Shown: positions 55,797-61,273 of the stretch, piece by piece
How the letters are laid out: each line of letters opens with the position of its first letter
Numbering within the stretch: the stretch's first letter is position 1
Assembly (NCBI RefSeq): GCF_900099765.1
Contig: NZ_FNDX01000038.1
Location: 1 to 61,273 of the forward strand
Direction: 5' to 3'
From: Paenibacillus typhae
GTDB taxonomy: Bacteria > Bacillota > Bacilli > Paenibacillales > Paenibacillaceae
DNA length: 61,273 nucleotides
Notes under the pieces: generated by a model
What the model was told of the DNA's origin: nothing
What the model saw: only the letters and a program-made list of their open reading frames with translations
Database searches by the model: none
Translations under genes and position numbers: made by a program

Positions 55797-56537
55797 ATGA
55801 AATACAAGCTGCTGGCGCTGGATATGGACGGTACGGTATTGAACAGGCAGCACGCGATTTCCGCGGAGAACCGCAGATGGATAAGCCGGGCAATTGAAAG
55901 CGGCATTTCCGTGATGTTCGCGACAGGCCGCGAGGTGCAGAGCGTCGAGCCCTACGTCAAAGAGCTTGGGCTGACTTCGCCGATGGTCTCGGTGAATGGC
56001 AGCGAGATTTGGCAGGCTCCCGGCGTGCTGATGAAGCGGCATATCCTGCTTCCCGGCTGGGTGGCGGAGATGCGGGAGTTGGCTATGCGCAAAGGCTGCT
56101 GGTTCTGGGCTTATACCGTCGATGAGGTGTACACGAGGGAGAATTGGCCGGCGGGGCAGGCGGACCTGGAGCAAAGACAGTGGCTCAAATTCGGCTTCCG
56201 CTGCGAGGACCCTGCCGTATTGGCCGGCATCCGTCAATCCTTGAAGGACACGGGCCGCTACGAGTTGACCAATTCCAGCCCGGTCAACATTGAAGTCAAT
56301 CCGCTTGGCATCAATAAGGCCAGCGGCATCATCGAAATTTGCAGCCTTCTGGGGATTGGGCTGCAGGAGGTAGCCGCCTGCGGCGACAGCTTGAACGATC
56401 TCCAGATGATCCGCTCCGTCGGCCTGGGCATCGCGATGGGCAATGCCCAGGAAATCGTCAAGCAGGCGGCCAAAGCCGTGACGGGAACCAATGAGGAGGA
56501 TGGCGTGGCCCAGGCGATTCGGAATTATCTGCTCTAA
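55797..56537 (+). CDS. Cof-type HAD-superfamily sugar phosphatase
   Basis: A 246-residue cytoplasmic phosphatase: motif I LDMDGT (nucleophile aspartate, residues 8-13), motif II around FATGREV, the C2B cap, motif III lysine in GINKASGI and motif IV ACGDSLNDLQMI. Cof/SupH-type enzymes dephosphorylate sugar phosphates and related metabolites. The start at 55797 matches the family's usual beginning (KYKLLALDMDGT); a GTG at 55782 overlapping the MgtC stop is possible. Last gene of the EEP locus, followed by a terminator; it can provide the final dephosphorylation of imported sugar phosphates. Confidence 0.88.
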   Translation: MKYKLLALDMDGTVLNRQHAISAENRRWISRAIESGISVMFATGREVQSVEPYVKELGLTSPMVSVNGSEIWQAPGVLMKRHILLPGWVAEMRELAMRKGCWFWAYTVDEVYTRENWPAGQADLEQRQWLKFGFRCEDPAVLAGIRQSLKDTGRYELTNSSPVNIEVNPLGINKASGIIEICSLLGIGLQEVAACGDSLNDLQMIRSVGLGIAMGNAQEIVKQAAKAVTGTNEEDGVAQAIRNYLL

Positions 56538-56577
56538 TAATTTTAATAAACGACCGCCTGTAGGGCGCCATAATTAT

Positions 56578-56614
56578 AACGATCGTCAGTTATCATATGA
56601 CGGTCGTTTTTTTA
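56578..56614 (+). terminator. Terminator of the EEP operon
   Basis: AACGATCGTCA (56578-56588) pairs with TGACGGTCGTT (56598-56608) with one mismatch, followed by a run of seven T. Confidence 0.88.
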
Positions 56615-56673
56615 TGGTTATTTTGCAGCTGATGCGTAAATATCCGTTTACTCAGTACGAGCACCCTCGTTTG

Positions 56674-56895
56674 CTAATTCAATTCGTTCACCCCTTTCAT
56701 ATCTTCTCTAGGCGGACAACCGAACATACGGGAGTATTCGCGGCTGAACTTTGTCGGACTTTCATAGCCGATCCTGAAGGAGGCATCTGCGACCTGCTGA
56801 TTCAGTAATAAGAATTTCAGCTGGTGTATCCGGATGACGAACTAATCTCACGACTTTATCTAATAATGATATATCTAACTATGCAACATTCTGCG
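56674..56895 (-). pseudogene. AraC-family regulator, internally deleted C-terminal remnant
   Basis: On the minus strand the last ~55 codons encode the second helix-turn-helix of AraC proteins (QQVADASFRIGYESPTKFSR, then EYSRMFGCPPRED). Directly upstream, in another frame, LDKVVRLVRHPDTPAEI matches the end of the N-terminal AraC_N (PF06719) domain. The first helix-turn-helix between them is missing. The gene therefore suffered an internal deletion and N-terminal loss. Confidence 0.7.
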
Positions 56896-57160
56896 TCTGG
56901 ATTTCTCTCTCAAATTCGTCTTGGGTCCGTTATAGCTTAACAGCTCCAATATTTGGCCCAGGGTAAATTCGATTTTACAGGATAAATTGGGGTCTTCTAC
57001 GGATGCTCCCAGCACTTCGCTGATGATTGATAATCCATGAATGCTAAAAAGTAATGGTGGACAATATCAGAAATGATTTTCATCAAGGTTGACATTCTTA
57101 AATTCATGGACGACGATACAAAGTGGCGGATTGTAGAACTCATAAGGAGGACCAGCTACG
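56896..57160 (-). other. Degraded coding-like sequence
   Basis: On the minus strand a frame of ~50 codons reads SEVLGASVEDPNLSCKIEFT and continues LGQILELLSYNGPK; a second frame upstream reads IISDIVHHYFLAFMD. It looks like a decayed regulator C-terminus (TetR-like at a guess), without start or binding site. No function can be given. Confidence 0.35.
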
Positions 57161-57167
57161 GTTGAAT

Positions 57168-57309
57168 AATGAGCGTCGGAAAAACGAGAGAAGGTTGGGA
57201 TGGAATATCCCTTTGGCAGCAACCTACCCGGTTTGACGGAGACCTAACAGAGGTTAAGCTATACCTGAAGCAGGAGACCACACAGTTGGAGCAGGGGATT
57301 AAGCAGTAG
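57168..57309 (+). other. Short open frame in pseudogene debris
   Basis: Forty-six codons from an ATG at 57168 (MSVGKTREGWDGISLWQQ... to GIKQ) without a clear ribosome binding site. Codon choice is plausible but I recognise no family; likely debris. The stretch 57310-57507 shows nothing further. Confidence 0.2.
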
Positions 57310-57507
57310 AAGCAGCCTGCCCGGCTTAATGAAAACATCAGATGGGTTGTGCTTATAAGAGTATGAGCTTCAGCGAGCTTGCCGATTGAATGGCAAGTTT
57401 GTCTGTTTACTATGAGGATTCACATAAATAAATTTCATGAGGTAGTTATTGGTGAAGCGCAAGTGGTCAATAGCAACGAAGGCATTTTTATTTGACGTAG
57501 TAGTTCC

Positions 57508-57532
57508 CACAAATGAAGTATAGTGGCCCTAC
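57508..57532 (+). repeat. 25-bp direct repeat, right copy
   Basis: Identical to 40559-40583 over 25 bases and in the same orientation; sequence outside diverges at once. It lies 29 bp before the tRNA-Leu remnant and 16,949 bp from its partner. Confidence 0.85.
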
Positions 57533-57561
57533 AATATATCTGGAATATAATTTTTAGATAA

Positions 57562-57625
57562 ACGCACAAGACTTCAAATCCTGCGATAGGTGACCATCGT
57601 ACGGGTTCGACCCCCGTCCTCGGCA
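57562..57625 (+). pseudogene. tRNA-Leu 3' remnant
   Basis: The sequence CGCACAAGACTTCAAATCCT then GCGATAGGTGACCATCGTAC and GGGTTCGACCCCCGTCCTCG, GCA follows Bacillus-type tRNA-Leu from the end of the D arm through anticodon arm, long variable arm (CGAT/ATCG stem), T arm (CGGG-TTCGACC-CCCG) and 3' acceptor strand. The 5' acceptor and D arm are missing and CCA is replaced by TCC. The anticodon position (57574-57576) reads TCA. Such 3' fragments are typical scars of integration at tRNA genes. Confidence 0.7.
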
Positions 57626-57662
57626 TCCTTGATTTATAAGGGGGTTTTCTGAAAAACCTTAG

Positions 57663-58031
57663 GTTTCGAAGTGGAGCAGGAAAGGACTTTTTGTTGAGTT
57701 CTCTTCTGCAGTGGATAATTCTGATATAGTATTTGTGGTTGTTGCCATAAACAATACCAAAAACTTAACTCAAGAAGTTGATGGCTACCCTGAAGGTCAC
57801 ACACTCACAAGCGTAAAAGTGAACAAGGTTTTAAAGAATACCGGGAATGTTGAAATTGGAGAATATTTTGAGGTTGCAGAACCCTATTTTATTTGGGACA
57901 AGGGCATTGTACCAGGTAAACAAAAGATCACATATGATGGATACACAGATCTTCAAGGCGATGCAAGCTACGTTCTATTTTTAAAATGGGGGAGAAAGTA
58001 TCAACGGTTATTGGATACGGAAAAGATTTGA
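57663..58031 (+). CDS. Hypothetical protein, N-terminus probably lost
   Basis: An open frame from 57663 encodes up to 122 residues; a GTG at 57711 would give 106. The sequence FSSAVDNSDIVFVVVAINNT, followed by VKVNKVLKNTGNVEIGEYFE and GDASYVLFLKWG, is a compact beta-rich domain like those of secreted lipoproteins, yet there is no signal peptide or ribosome binding site, so I think the 5' part was cut off at the tRNA remnant/repeat junction. AT-rich codon use differs from the genes before 56.5 kb. Confidence 0.5.
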   Translation, partial: VSKWSRKGLFVEFSSAVDNSDIVFVVVAINNTKNLTQEVDGYPEGHTLTSVKVNKVLKNTGNVEIGEYFEVAEPYFIWDKGIVPGKQKITYDGYTDLQGDASYVLFLKWGRKYQRLLDTEKI

Positions 58032-58128
58032 AAGAAAAAGAGGTGATGGAAAATAAAGGACAGTTCAGAGAGTGAAAGAATGAAATTATTGAAGAATTCA
58101 ATGTGCAAAAAAATCAATGATAAACTGT

Positions 58129-58160
58129 AAGCCCGTCAACCTTAACTGGTCGGCGGGCTT
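58129..58160. terminator. Hairpin, probable terminator
   Basis: AAGCCCGTC (58129-58137) pairs with GGCGGGCTT (58152-58160) with one mismatch; flanked by A-rich sequence upstream. A very similar hairpin is at 59663-59702. Confidence 0.55.
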
Positions 58161-58272
58161 CTGCGTTTACAGTATAAATGCGTTTGCAGCATGCCGGGTA
58201 TTGATGACATAAAAAAACTCCTGATAATTGACCATTAGAGTTAAAGAAAGTGAGTGAAATGAAGGCTCCACA

Positions 58273-58485
58273 TTAATATATGTGAACGGATGGCGAAAAG
58301 GTACACTCCTCAATAATTTTAATATTCCTTATAGGGATGCCTAAAATACCCACACCAGTATCTAAGTGTAGTATTAAGTTATTAAAGCTATATTCACAAA
58401 CACCCTCAAAGATTTCCCCAGTCATCAGGTGTACGTGAACCGATACTTTTTCTGTGAGCGAGTGATTGATTATTGTTGAGTACAT
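58273..58485 (-). CDS. Small protein with Sm/Hfq-like sequence pattern
   Basis: Seventy residues from ATG 58485 (GGACGGTG upstream). The core KVSVHVHLMTGEIFEGVCEY, then SFNNLILHLDTGVGILGIPI, resembles the Sm1 pattern (V.V.L..G..F.G......N..L.L) of Sm/Hfq proteins, with five predicted strands. It could equally be a small beta-barrel of unknown role. No neighbour gives a hint. AT-rich, in the same foreign-looking segment as the following small genes. Confidence 0.5.
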   Translation of the reverse strand: MYSTIINHSLTEKVSVHVHLMTGEIFEGVCEYSFNNLILHLDTGVGILGIPIRNIKIIEECTFSPSVHIY

Positions 58486-58668
58486 AATTAGCACCGTCCA
58501 TTTTATATGTTATAAATAATTAAACTTTAATTGCAAAGCCAATGAAAATGAAGAAAATATATATTTTGTAACATTTTAAGTATTGTAGGGATTTCGTTTT
58601 TTATGTGATTATGTTAACTTAGTATTGCGTTATTCTATTCGAGATGGTTGCTATAAAGGAGTTTTTAG

Positions 58669-59058
58669 ATGGAAAGTATTGAATTTTAAAAAAACAAATA
58701 TCAAGAAATAGAAGATCAAATTATACTCTTTATAACAAAACATTCGAGTCTTGAATATATAAAGAACTCAGAGCGAGTTGTAGAGGGAGGGGCGTATTCT
58801 TGGGCAAGTCTTAATTCAATAGAAGCACAAGTAATACAAACCCAACTTCGAATAGAATATGGGACTTTAGTTGAAATGGCTAGAGAAAGACTTGAAGAAC
58901 AGGAAAATAAACATCTTATTGATTTTGACCGAAGTAGTGAGCTGGTGTTAAGTTATATAAAACAGGACTCCATACTTTGGATGTCTTCATTAGAATTAGC
59001 AGCTGAGGCTGCAAAAGTTGAACTGGATATTCAAAGATTCTTGCTTTCTAAAGCATAA
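58669..59058 (+). pseudogene. Hypothetical helical protein gene with premature stop codon
   Basis: A perfect ribosome binding site (AAGGAG) precedes ATG 58669, and the frame continues for 129 codons to 59058 but is broken by TAA at codon 7 (MESIEF-stop-KNKYQEIEDQIILF). Reverting it to TTA (Leu) would restore the gene. The protein is helical and amphipathic (EIEDQIILFITKHSSLEYIK, ARERLEEQENKHLIDFDRSS, LELAAEAAKVELDIQRFLL). I do not recognise a family. An internal ATG at 58876 has no binding site. Confidence 0.6.
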
Positions 59059-59206
59059 TTGTGAAAACTGTCGGCTTAGGCCAGGCGGTTTTTTTGAATA
59101 GAATGATCATACTTATTGGCAATTACGGAGGAAGTCTTGTGTCGTGTATAACAATAATTGTGATGGAAACACTTTAATAACTATAAAAAAAGAAGAAGGT
59201 ATTTTT

Positions 59207-59359
59207 ATGAATCATTCTCTTACTAAGATTAGAAAAGGACTTTCATTCTTGGTGTTCATTTCAAGTACGTTGTTCTTTGTAAGATCAGGAGAAGTAATAC
59301 ACCTATTATTCTTAATCGCTTCAATTTTAATTAAGGGGCAAAGCAGTTCCGAGCTCTAA
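59207..59359 (+). CDS. Small membrane protein
   Basis: Fifty residues from ATG 59207 (AGAAGAAGG upstream): a basic start (NHSLTKIRKG), a hydrophobic helix (LSFLVFISSTLFFV), a short charged turn and a second hydrophobic helix (VIHLLFLIASILI). Two-helix membrane hairpin of unknown function. Confidence 0.45.
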   Translation: MNHSLTKIRKGLSFLVFISSTLFFVRSGEVIHLLFLIASILIKGQSSSEL

Positions 59360-59438
59360 ATCAAAAATGAACACGGGCGAGAGGTTGTTTTTTCACTTAC
59401 TATTCCCAAGGTGAATAAGATGAGGTTGGGGTGAGTAA

Positions 59439-59639
59439 ATGGGATTCGTAATTTTTAATTTTAAAGAAGGCACTGTTATCGAAAGTGAATTCGATGACAG
59501 CTATACAAATGATCTTCTGGATACAATTTTAACCTTGTTATCAGGAGAAGAAGTTATTCAAATTAAACAGCTTGATGGAAAGATGCAGAAATATACAATT
59601 GATTGTAAAGAATTTGAATCTGTTTCAATTCATTATTAA
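59439..59639 (+). CDS. Small hypothetical protein
   Basis: Sixty-six residues, acidic, predicted alpha/beta (GFVIFNFKEGTVIESEFDD, LLDTILTLLSGEEVIQIKQL, YTIDCKEFESVSIHY). GGGGTGAG precedes the ATG. No family recognised; resembles small immunity- or sensor-like proteins only in size. A terminator follows. Confidence 0.5.
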   Translation: MGFVIFNFKEGTVIESEFDDSYTNDLLDTILTLLSGEEVIQIKQLDGKMQKYTIDCKEFESVSIHY

Positions 59640-59662
59640 CTATAAGTGTTGATTTAATTTAC

Positions 59663-59702
59663 AATAAAGCCCGTCTACTAATTAAGGTTGATGGGCTATT
59701 TT
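59663..59702. terminator. Bidirectional terminator
   Basis: AAAGCCCGTC pairs with GATGGGCTAT around ACTAATTAAG, followed by TTTTTA; it separates the converging small genes ending at 59639 and 59702. Confidence 0.65.
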
Positions 59703-60079
59703 TATAGTTTAATTCCGAGATCCAGAAGTTGGTTTTTTACAGGTTTCTTTTGTTTAAGACACTCGACTTCGTTCCGTAAGGGTGGTTTTAAATTATCAGT
59801 ATCAAGGATTAATTCGGGGTTATGAGATATAGTTTCCAACATCCCACAAAGCATGTAAAGACCCTTTTCTCCAAAATTCCGTGTATTGACTAATTCGATG
59901 ATAGAAGTATTTAAAACGTCACCAATGGTTATGAAGTCGCCTTCCTGTAATGAATTTAGAACCCTGGAGATACTTCTGTCGGAAAAGTCAGTTGGAGCAA
60001 TACGTAAAAAATGAATTGGAAAAGGGTAGAACACCAAAGGGACGTGGATTGAAAATTTAAGGGGGGCCTTTATTTTCAT
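59702..60079 (-). CDS. Small protein with RNA polymerase alpha-CTD-like helix-hairpin-helix domain
   Basis: A 125-residue protein from ATG 60079 with GGAGGA seven bases upstream. Residues ~35-80 read ISRVLNSLQEGDFITIGDVL, then NTSIIELVNTRNFGEKGLYM, LCGMLE, which follows the alpha C-terminal domain pattern (R..N.L...gi.Ti.dLl..s..dL...rN.G.ksl.el...L). The N-terminal 30 residues and the C-terminal 40 are unique. Such stand-alone alpha-CTD-like modules can contact DNA, RNA polymerase or regulators. Target unknown. Confidence 0.6.
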   Translation of the reverse strand: MKIKAPLKFSIHVPLVFYPFPIHFLRIAPTDFSDRSISRVLNSLQEGDFITIGDVLNTSIIELVNTRNFGEKGLYMLCGMLETISHNPELILDTDNLKPPLRNEVECLKQKKPVKNQLLDLGIKL

Positions 60080-60445
60080 TACAATTCCTCCAGTATCAAT
60101 TAATTCTTTATATTAATCATATATCTTAAGTGTATACTTCTTTGAAGTATGTACCAATATACAGTTAGATAAATATATTTACGATTTTGTAAACAATTGT
60201 AGAGAGTATCCTTAGTCATGAGAAGCAGCAGTATTAAACGAAACGCCCGGTTAGGATGTTCTACTTAAGAGAAGTGGGCTATTATTATTGCTAAGCGACT
60301 CGGAGAGAGTGAGCGGTTTGGTATTGTACTGACTTAAATGTATGTGGTTTTAGCCGTTACATACAAAATAGATTCTCTAAGGATACCTGGGAACCTCAGA
60401 AGGAACTAAAGCGCAGAAACGTCAGGTTTATTCCGGAGGAGCAGG
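60080..60445. other. AT-rich intergenic stretch
   Basis: I see no gene. A weak hairpin with GCCCGG...GGGCTATTATTATTG near 60247-60300 may end transcription; from about 60370 the base composition rises and sequence looks like decayed coding DNA that leads into the next small frame. Confidence 0.3.
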
Positions 60446-60598
60446 ATGACTTTATCCTGCACTATAAGATATTCTTCCGCGGAGGAACGTTTTGGACTTA
60501 CCGGGGATGTGCTGCTTACGGAGATCAGTCTGAGACTTACTAAGTACACCACTGAGTTAGGTGGAGTATTAAAAGAACATATGTTGTTAAAGAGATAA
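60446..60598 (+). CDS. Small hypothetical protein
   Basis: Fifty codons from ATG 60446 with GGAGG six bases upstream (MTLSCTIRYSSAEERFGLTG, DVLLTEISLRLTKYTTELGG). No family recognised. It overlaps the 3' end of the minus-strand frame 60587-60826 by 12 bases. It may be a genuine short gene or the tail of a larger one. Confidence 0.3.
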   Translation: MTLSCTIRYSSAEERFGLTGDVLLTEISLRLTKYTTELGGVLKEHMLLKR

Positions 60599-60826
60599 AA
60601 ATGCCTCTCCGTATTGGGAAGGCATTTTAAGTATTGAAAACCATTGTTCTTTAAACCCAAGGCATTCTAAATTTAGATCATCATATTTTTCTATCAGAGA
60701 CTGTAATCTGATTAACCATGGATCCCAGATATTTGACGTACTGAGGTGTTTATTTGCTATAAAGGCAGAAAAAAGTTTGTTGTTACTCTCAAGCCCCCTA
60801 ATAGAATTGGAGTCCTCAAGATGCAT
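60587..60826 (-). pseudogene. Hypothetical gene, apparently interrupted by the IS3-family element
   Basis: Seventy-nine codons from ATG 60826 read RGLESNNKLFSAFIANKHLS, then WDPWLIRLQSLIEKYDDLNL and ECLGFKEQWFSILK, a natural-looking mixed alpha protein with several tryptophans. No ribosome binding site precedes it, and the insertion sequence begins at about the same place, so the N-terminal part was probably cut off. Function unknown. Confidence 0.4.
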
Positions 60827-60858
60827 AAGGTACACTAATAGAGAAGGGGATGAGGAAC

Positions 60859-61182
60859 ATGAAGAGCAATAAGTTGTACGACGAACAACGGATCAAAGTT
60901 GCCCAAGAAGCGATTAATGGAACAAAAATATCTTTTCTTGCCCGTAAGTATTCTGTTTCTCCGAGCACGATTGCGAACTGGGTGAAGTTCTACAAAGAAC
61001 GATTCGGTGAGCAGGCAACACCCTCTGTTAGCGAACGTATCGAAGATGCAAAACGTGTTCAGGAGTTAGAGGACAAGATGGACACTGCGATTAAACTCCT
61101 AGGCGAAAAAGATCTAGAGATCGAGCTTCTGCGTGAACTGCTAAAAAAGACCAACCCCGCTTACAAGACAAACTTGAAATAG
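60859..61182 (+). CDS. IS3-family transposase OrfA
   Basis: A 107-residue protein with helix-turn-helix at residues 10-50 (AQEAINGTKISFLARKYSVS, PSTIANWVKFYK) and a C-terminal leucine zipper (LEDKMDTAIKLLGEKDLEIE, LLRELL). It binds the IS ends and, by frameshifting, supplies the N-terminus of the OrfAB transposase. Start is placed at 60859, nine bases after AAGGGG; the ATG at 60850 directly abuts it. Near its end the heptamer AAAAAAG (61143-61149) is the -1 slippery site. Confidence 0.9.
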   Translation: MKSNKLYDEQRIKVAQEAINGTKISFLARKYSVSPSTIANWVKFYKERFGEQATPSVSERIEDAKRVQELEDKMDTAIKLLGEKDLEIELLRELLKKTNPAYKTNLK

Positions 61183-61273
61183 CCGATGAAAGCATTAAGC
61201 GGGGCTATGCAGTATCGGTGGTGCTCCGATTGGTCGGTGTGCTGGAATCGACGTACTACGCTCGCAAACAGCG
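61143..61273 (+). CDS. IS3-family transposase OrfB, N-terminal part (truncated by window)
   Basis: From the A6G slippery heptamer the -1 frame reads DQPRLQDKLEIADESIKRGY, then AVSVVLRLVGVLESTYYARK, the usual OrfB beginning with the HTH_21-type region. It continues beyond the window. Produced as OrfAB fusion by programmed -1 frameshifting. Confidence 0.8.

Larger units (their letters stand above)
60827..61273 (+). mobile_element. Left part of a second IS3-family insertion sequence
   Basis: Contains orfA and the start of orfB in the -1 frame; the window ends inside orfB. The sequence before orfA lacks the TGACCCC end found at 295-315, so this is a different IS3-family element from the one at the left border. 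The exact left end cannot be fixed from one copy. Confidence 0.75.

Noticed and set aside
57562..57625. Selenocysteine tRNA, because of the UCA anticodon position and long variable arm
   Set aside because: The variable arm, T arm and acceptor 3' strand match Bacillus-type tRNA-Leu; the 5' half is missing, so it is a remnant and not a functional tRNA-Sec.
57435..57626. 63-codon minus-strand frame beginning MPRTGVEPVRW
   Set aside because: Its N-terminal part is the reverse complement of the tRNA-Leu remnant, a well-known false translation.
60406..60660. 84-codon minus-strand frame
   Set aside because: It overlaps better-supported frames on both strands and lacks a ribosome binding site and protein-like composition.
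1..61273. Composite transposon: the two IS3-family copies at both window ends flanking 60 kb
   Set aside because: The TGACCCC-type end at 295-315 is not found before the orfA at the right border, so the elements differ; the visible parts of the transposases do not overlap and cannot be compared.

Overview
The window reads as a chromosomal segment of a Paenibacillus-like, spore-forming Firmicute. The reasons are an intact sporulation sigma factor SigK, strong GGAGG-type ribosome binding sites with frequent GTG/TTG starts, S-layer homology (SLH) repeats, many AraC-type regulators (including large membrane-anchored ones) and CUT1 sugar-ABC operons that consist of a lipoprotein and two permeases without their own ATPase. 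The assignment rests on gene content and style only; no database search was possible.

Layout. 1-315: right end of an IS3-family element. 539-9600: a nucleotide-kinase remnant, a MerR regulator, a DUF2339/DUF3999 membrane pair, a 6-phospho-beta-glucosidase with divergent LacI regulator, and then a gene-poor stretch full of tandem repeats. 9624-21059: sugar-related genes: AraC + ThuA + Gfo/Idh, two GH43 enzymes, an acetyltransferase under a T-box leader, AraC + orphan sugar-binding lipoprotein, another AraC. 21286-26703: DUF5107-TPR protein and a GH2 glycosidase. 26787-31815: GntR regulator and a phosphonate-type ABC transporter (PhnD, two PhnE, PhnC) followed by a tyrosine-phosphatase-like enzyme. 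31942-39423: Gfo/Idh, membrane AraC sensor and an LplB/LplC/LipO-type transporter. 39653-40354: sigK. 41116-56537: a distinct block with two secreted EEP-fold phosphodiesterases (one SLH-anchored, one with discoidin and beta/gamma-crystallin domains), a membrane AraC sensor, a complete sugar-type ABC importer, DUF1861, MgtC and a HAD phosphatase. 56614-61273: pseudogene debris, a tRNA-Leu 3' remnant, AT-rich small hypothetical genes, and the left part of a second, different IS3-family element.

How the genes work together. Most of the window is carbohydrate acquisition: extracellular or imported oligosaccharides are cut by GH1/GH2/GH43 enzymes, sugars are taken up by CUT1 transporters (ATPase presumably supplied in trans), and local AraC/LacI proteins plus likely CcpA sites (33333, 35677, 45886) control expression. 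The 41-56.5 kb block has the layout of a glycan utilisation locus, but its secreted enzymes are EEP phosphodiesterases rather than glycosidases, which suggests a phosphodiester-containing polymer as substrate. It lies between a truncated aldo/keto-reductase gene and a truncated AraC gene, and within a 25-bp perfect direct repeat (40559-40583 and 57508-57532), so it may have been inserted.

Non-coding highlights are an Ile-type T-box leader before an acetyltransferase, a 20-bp x 15 tandem array, a 52-bp x 5 tandem array with alternating unit types, a related dispersed palindrome family, and a possible LacI-controlled small RNA at 5774-5910.
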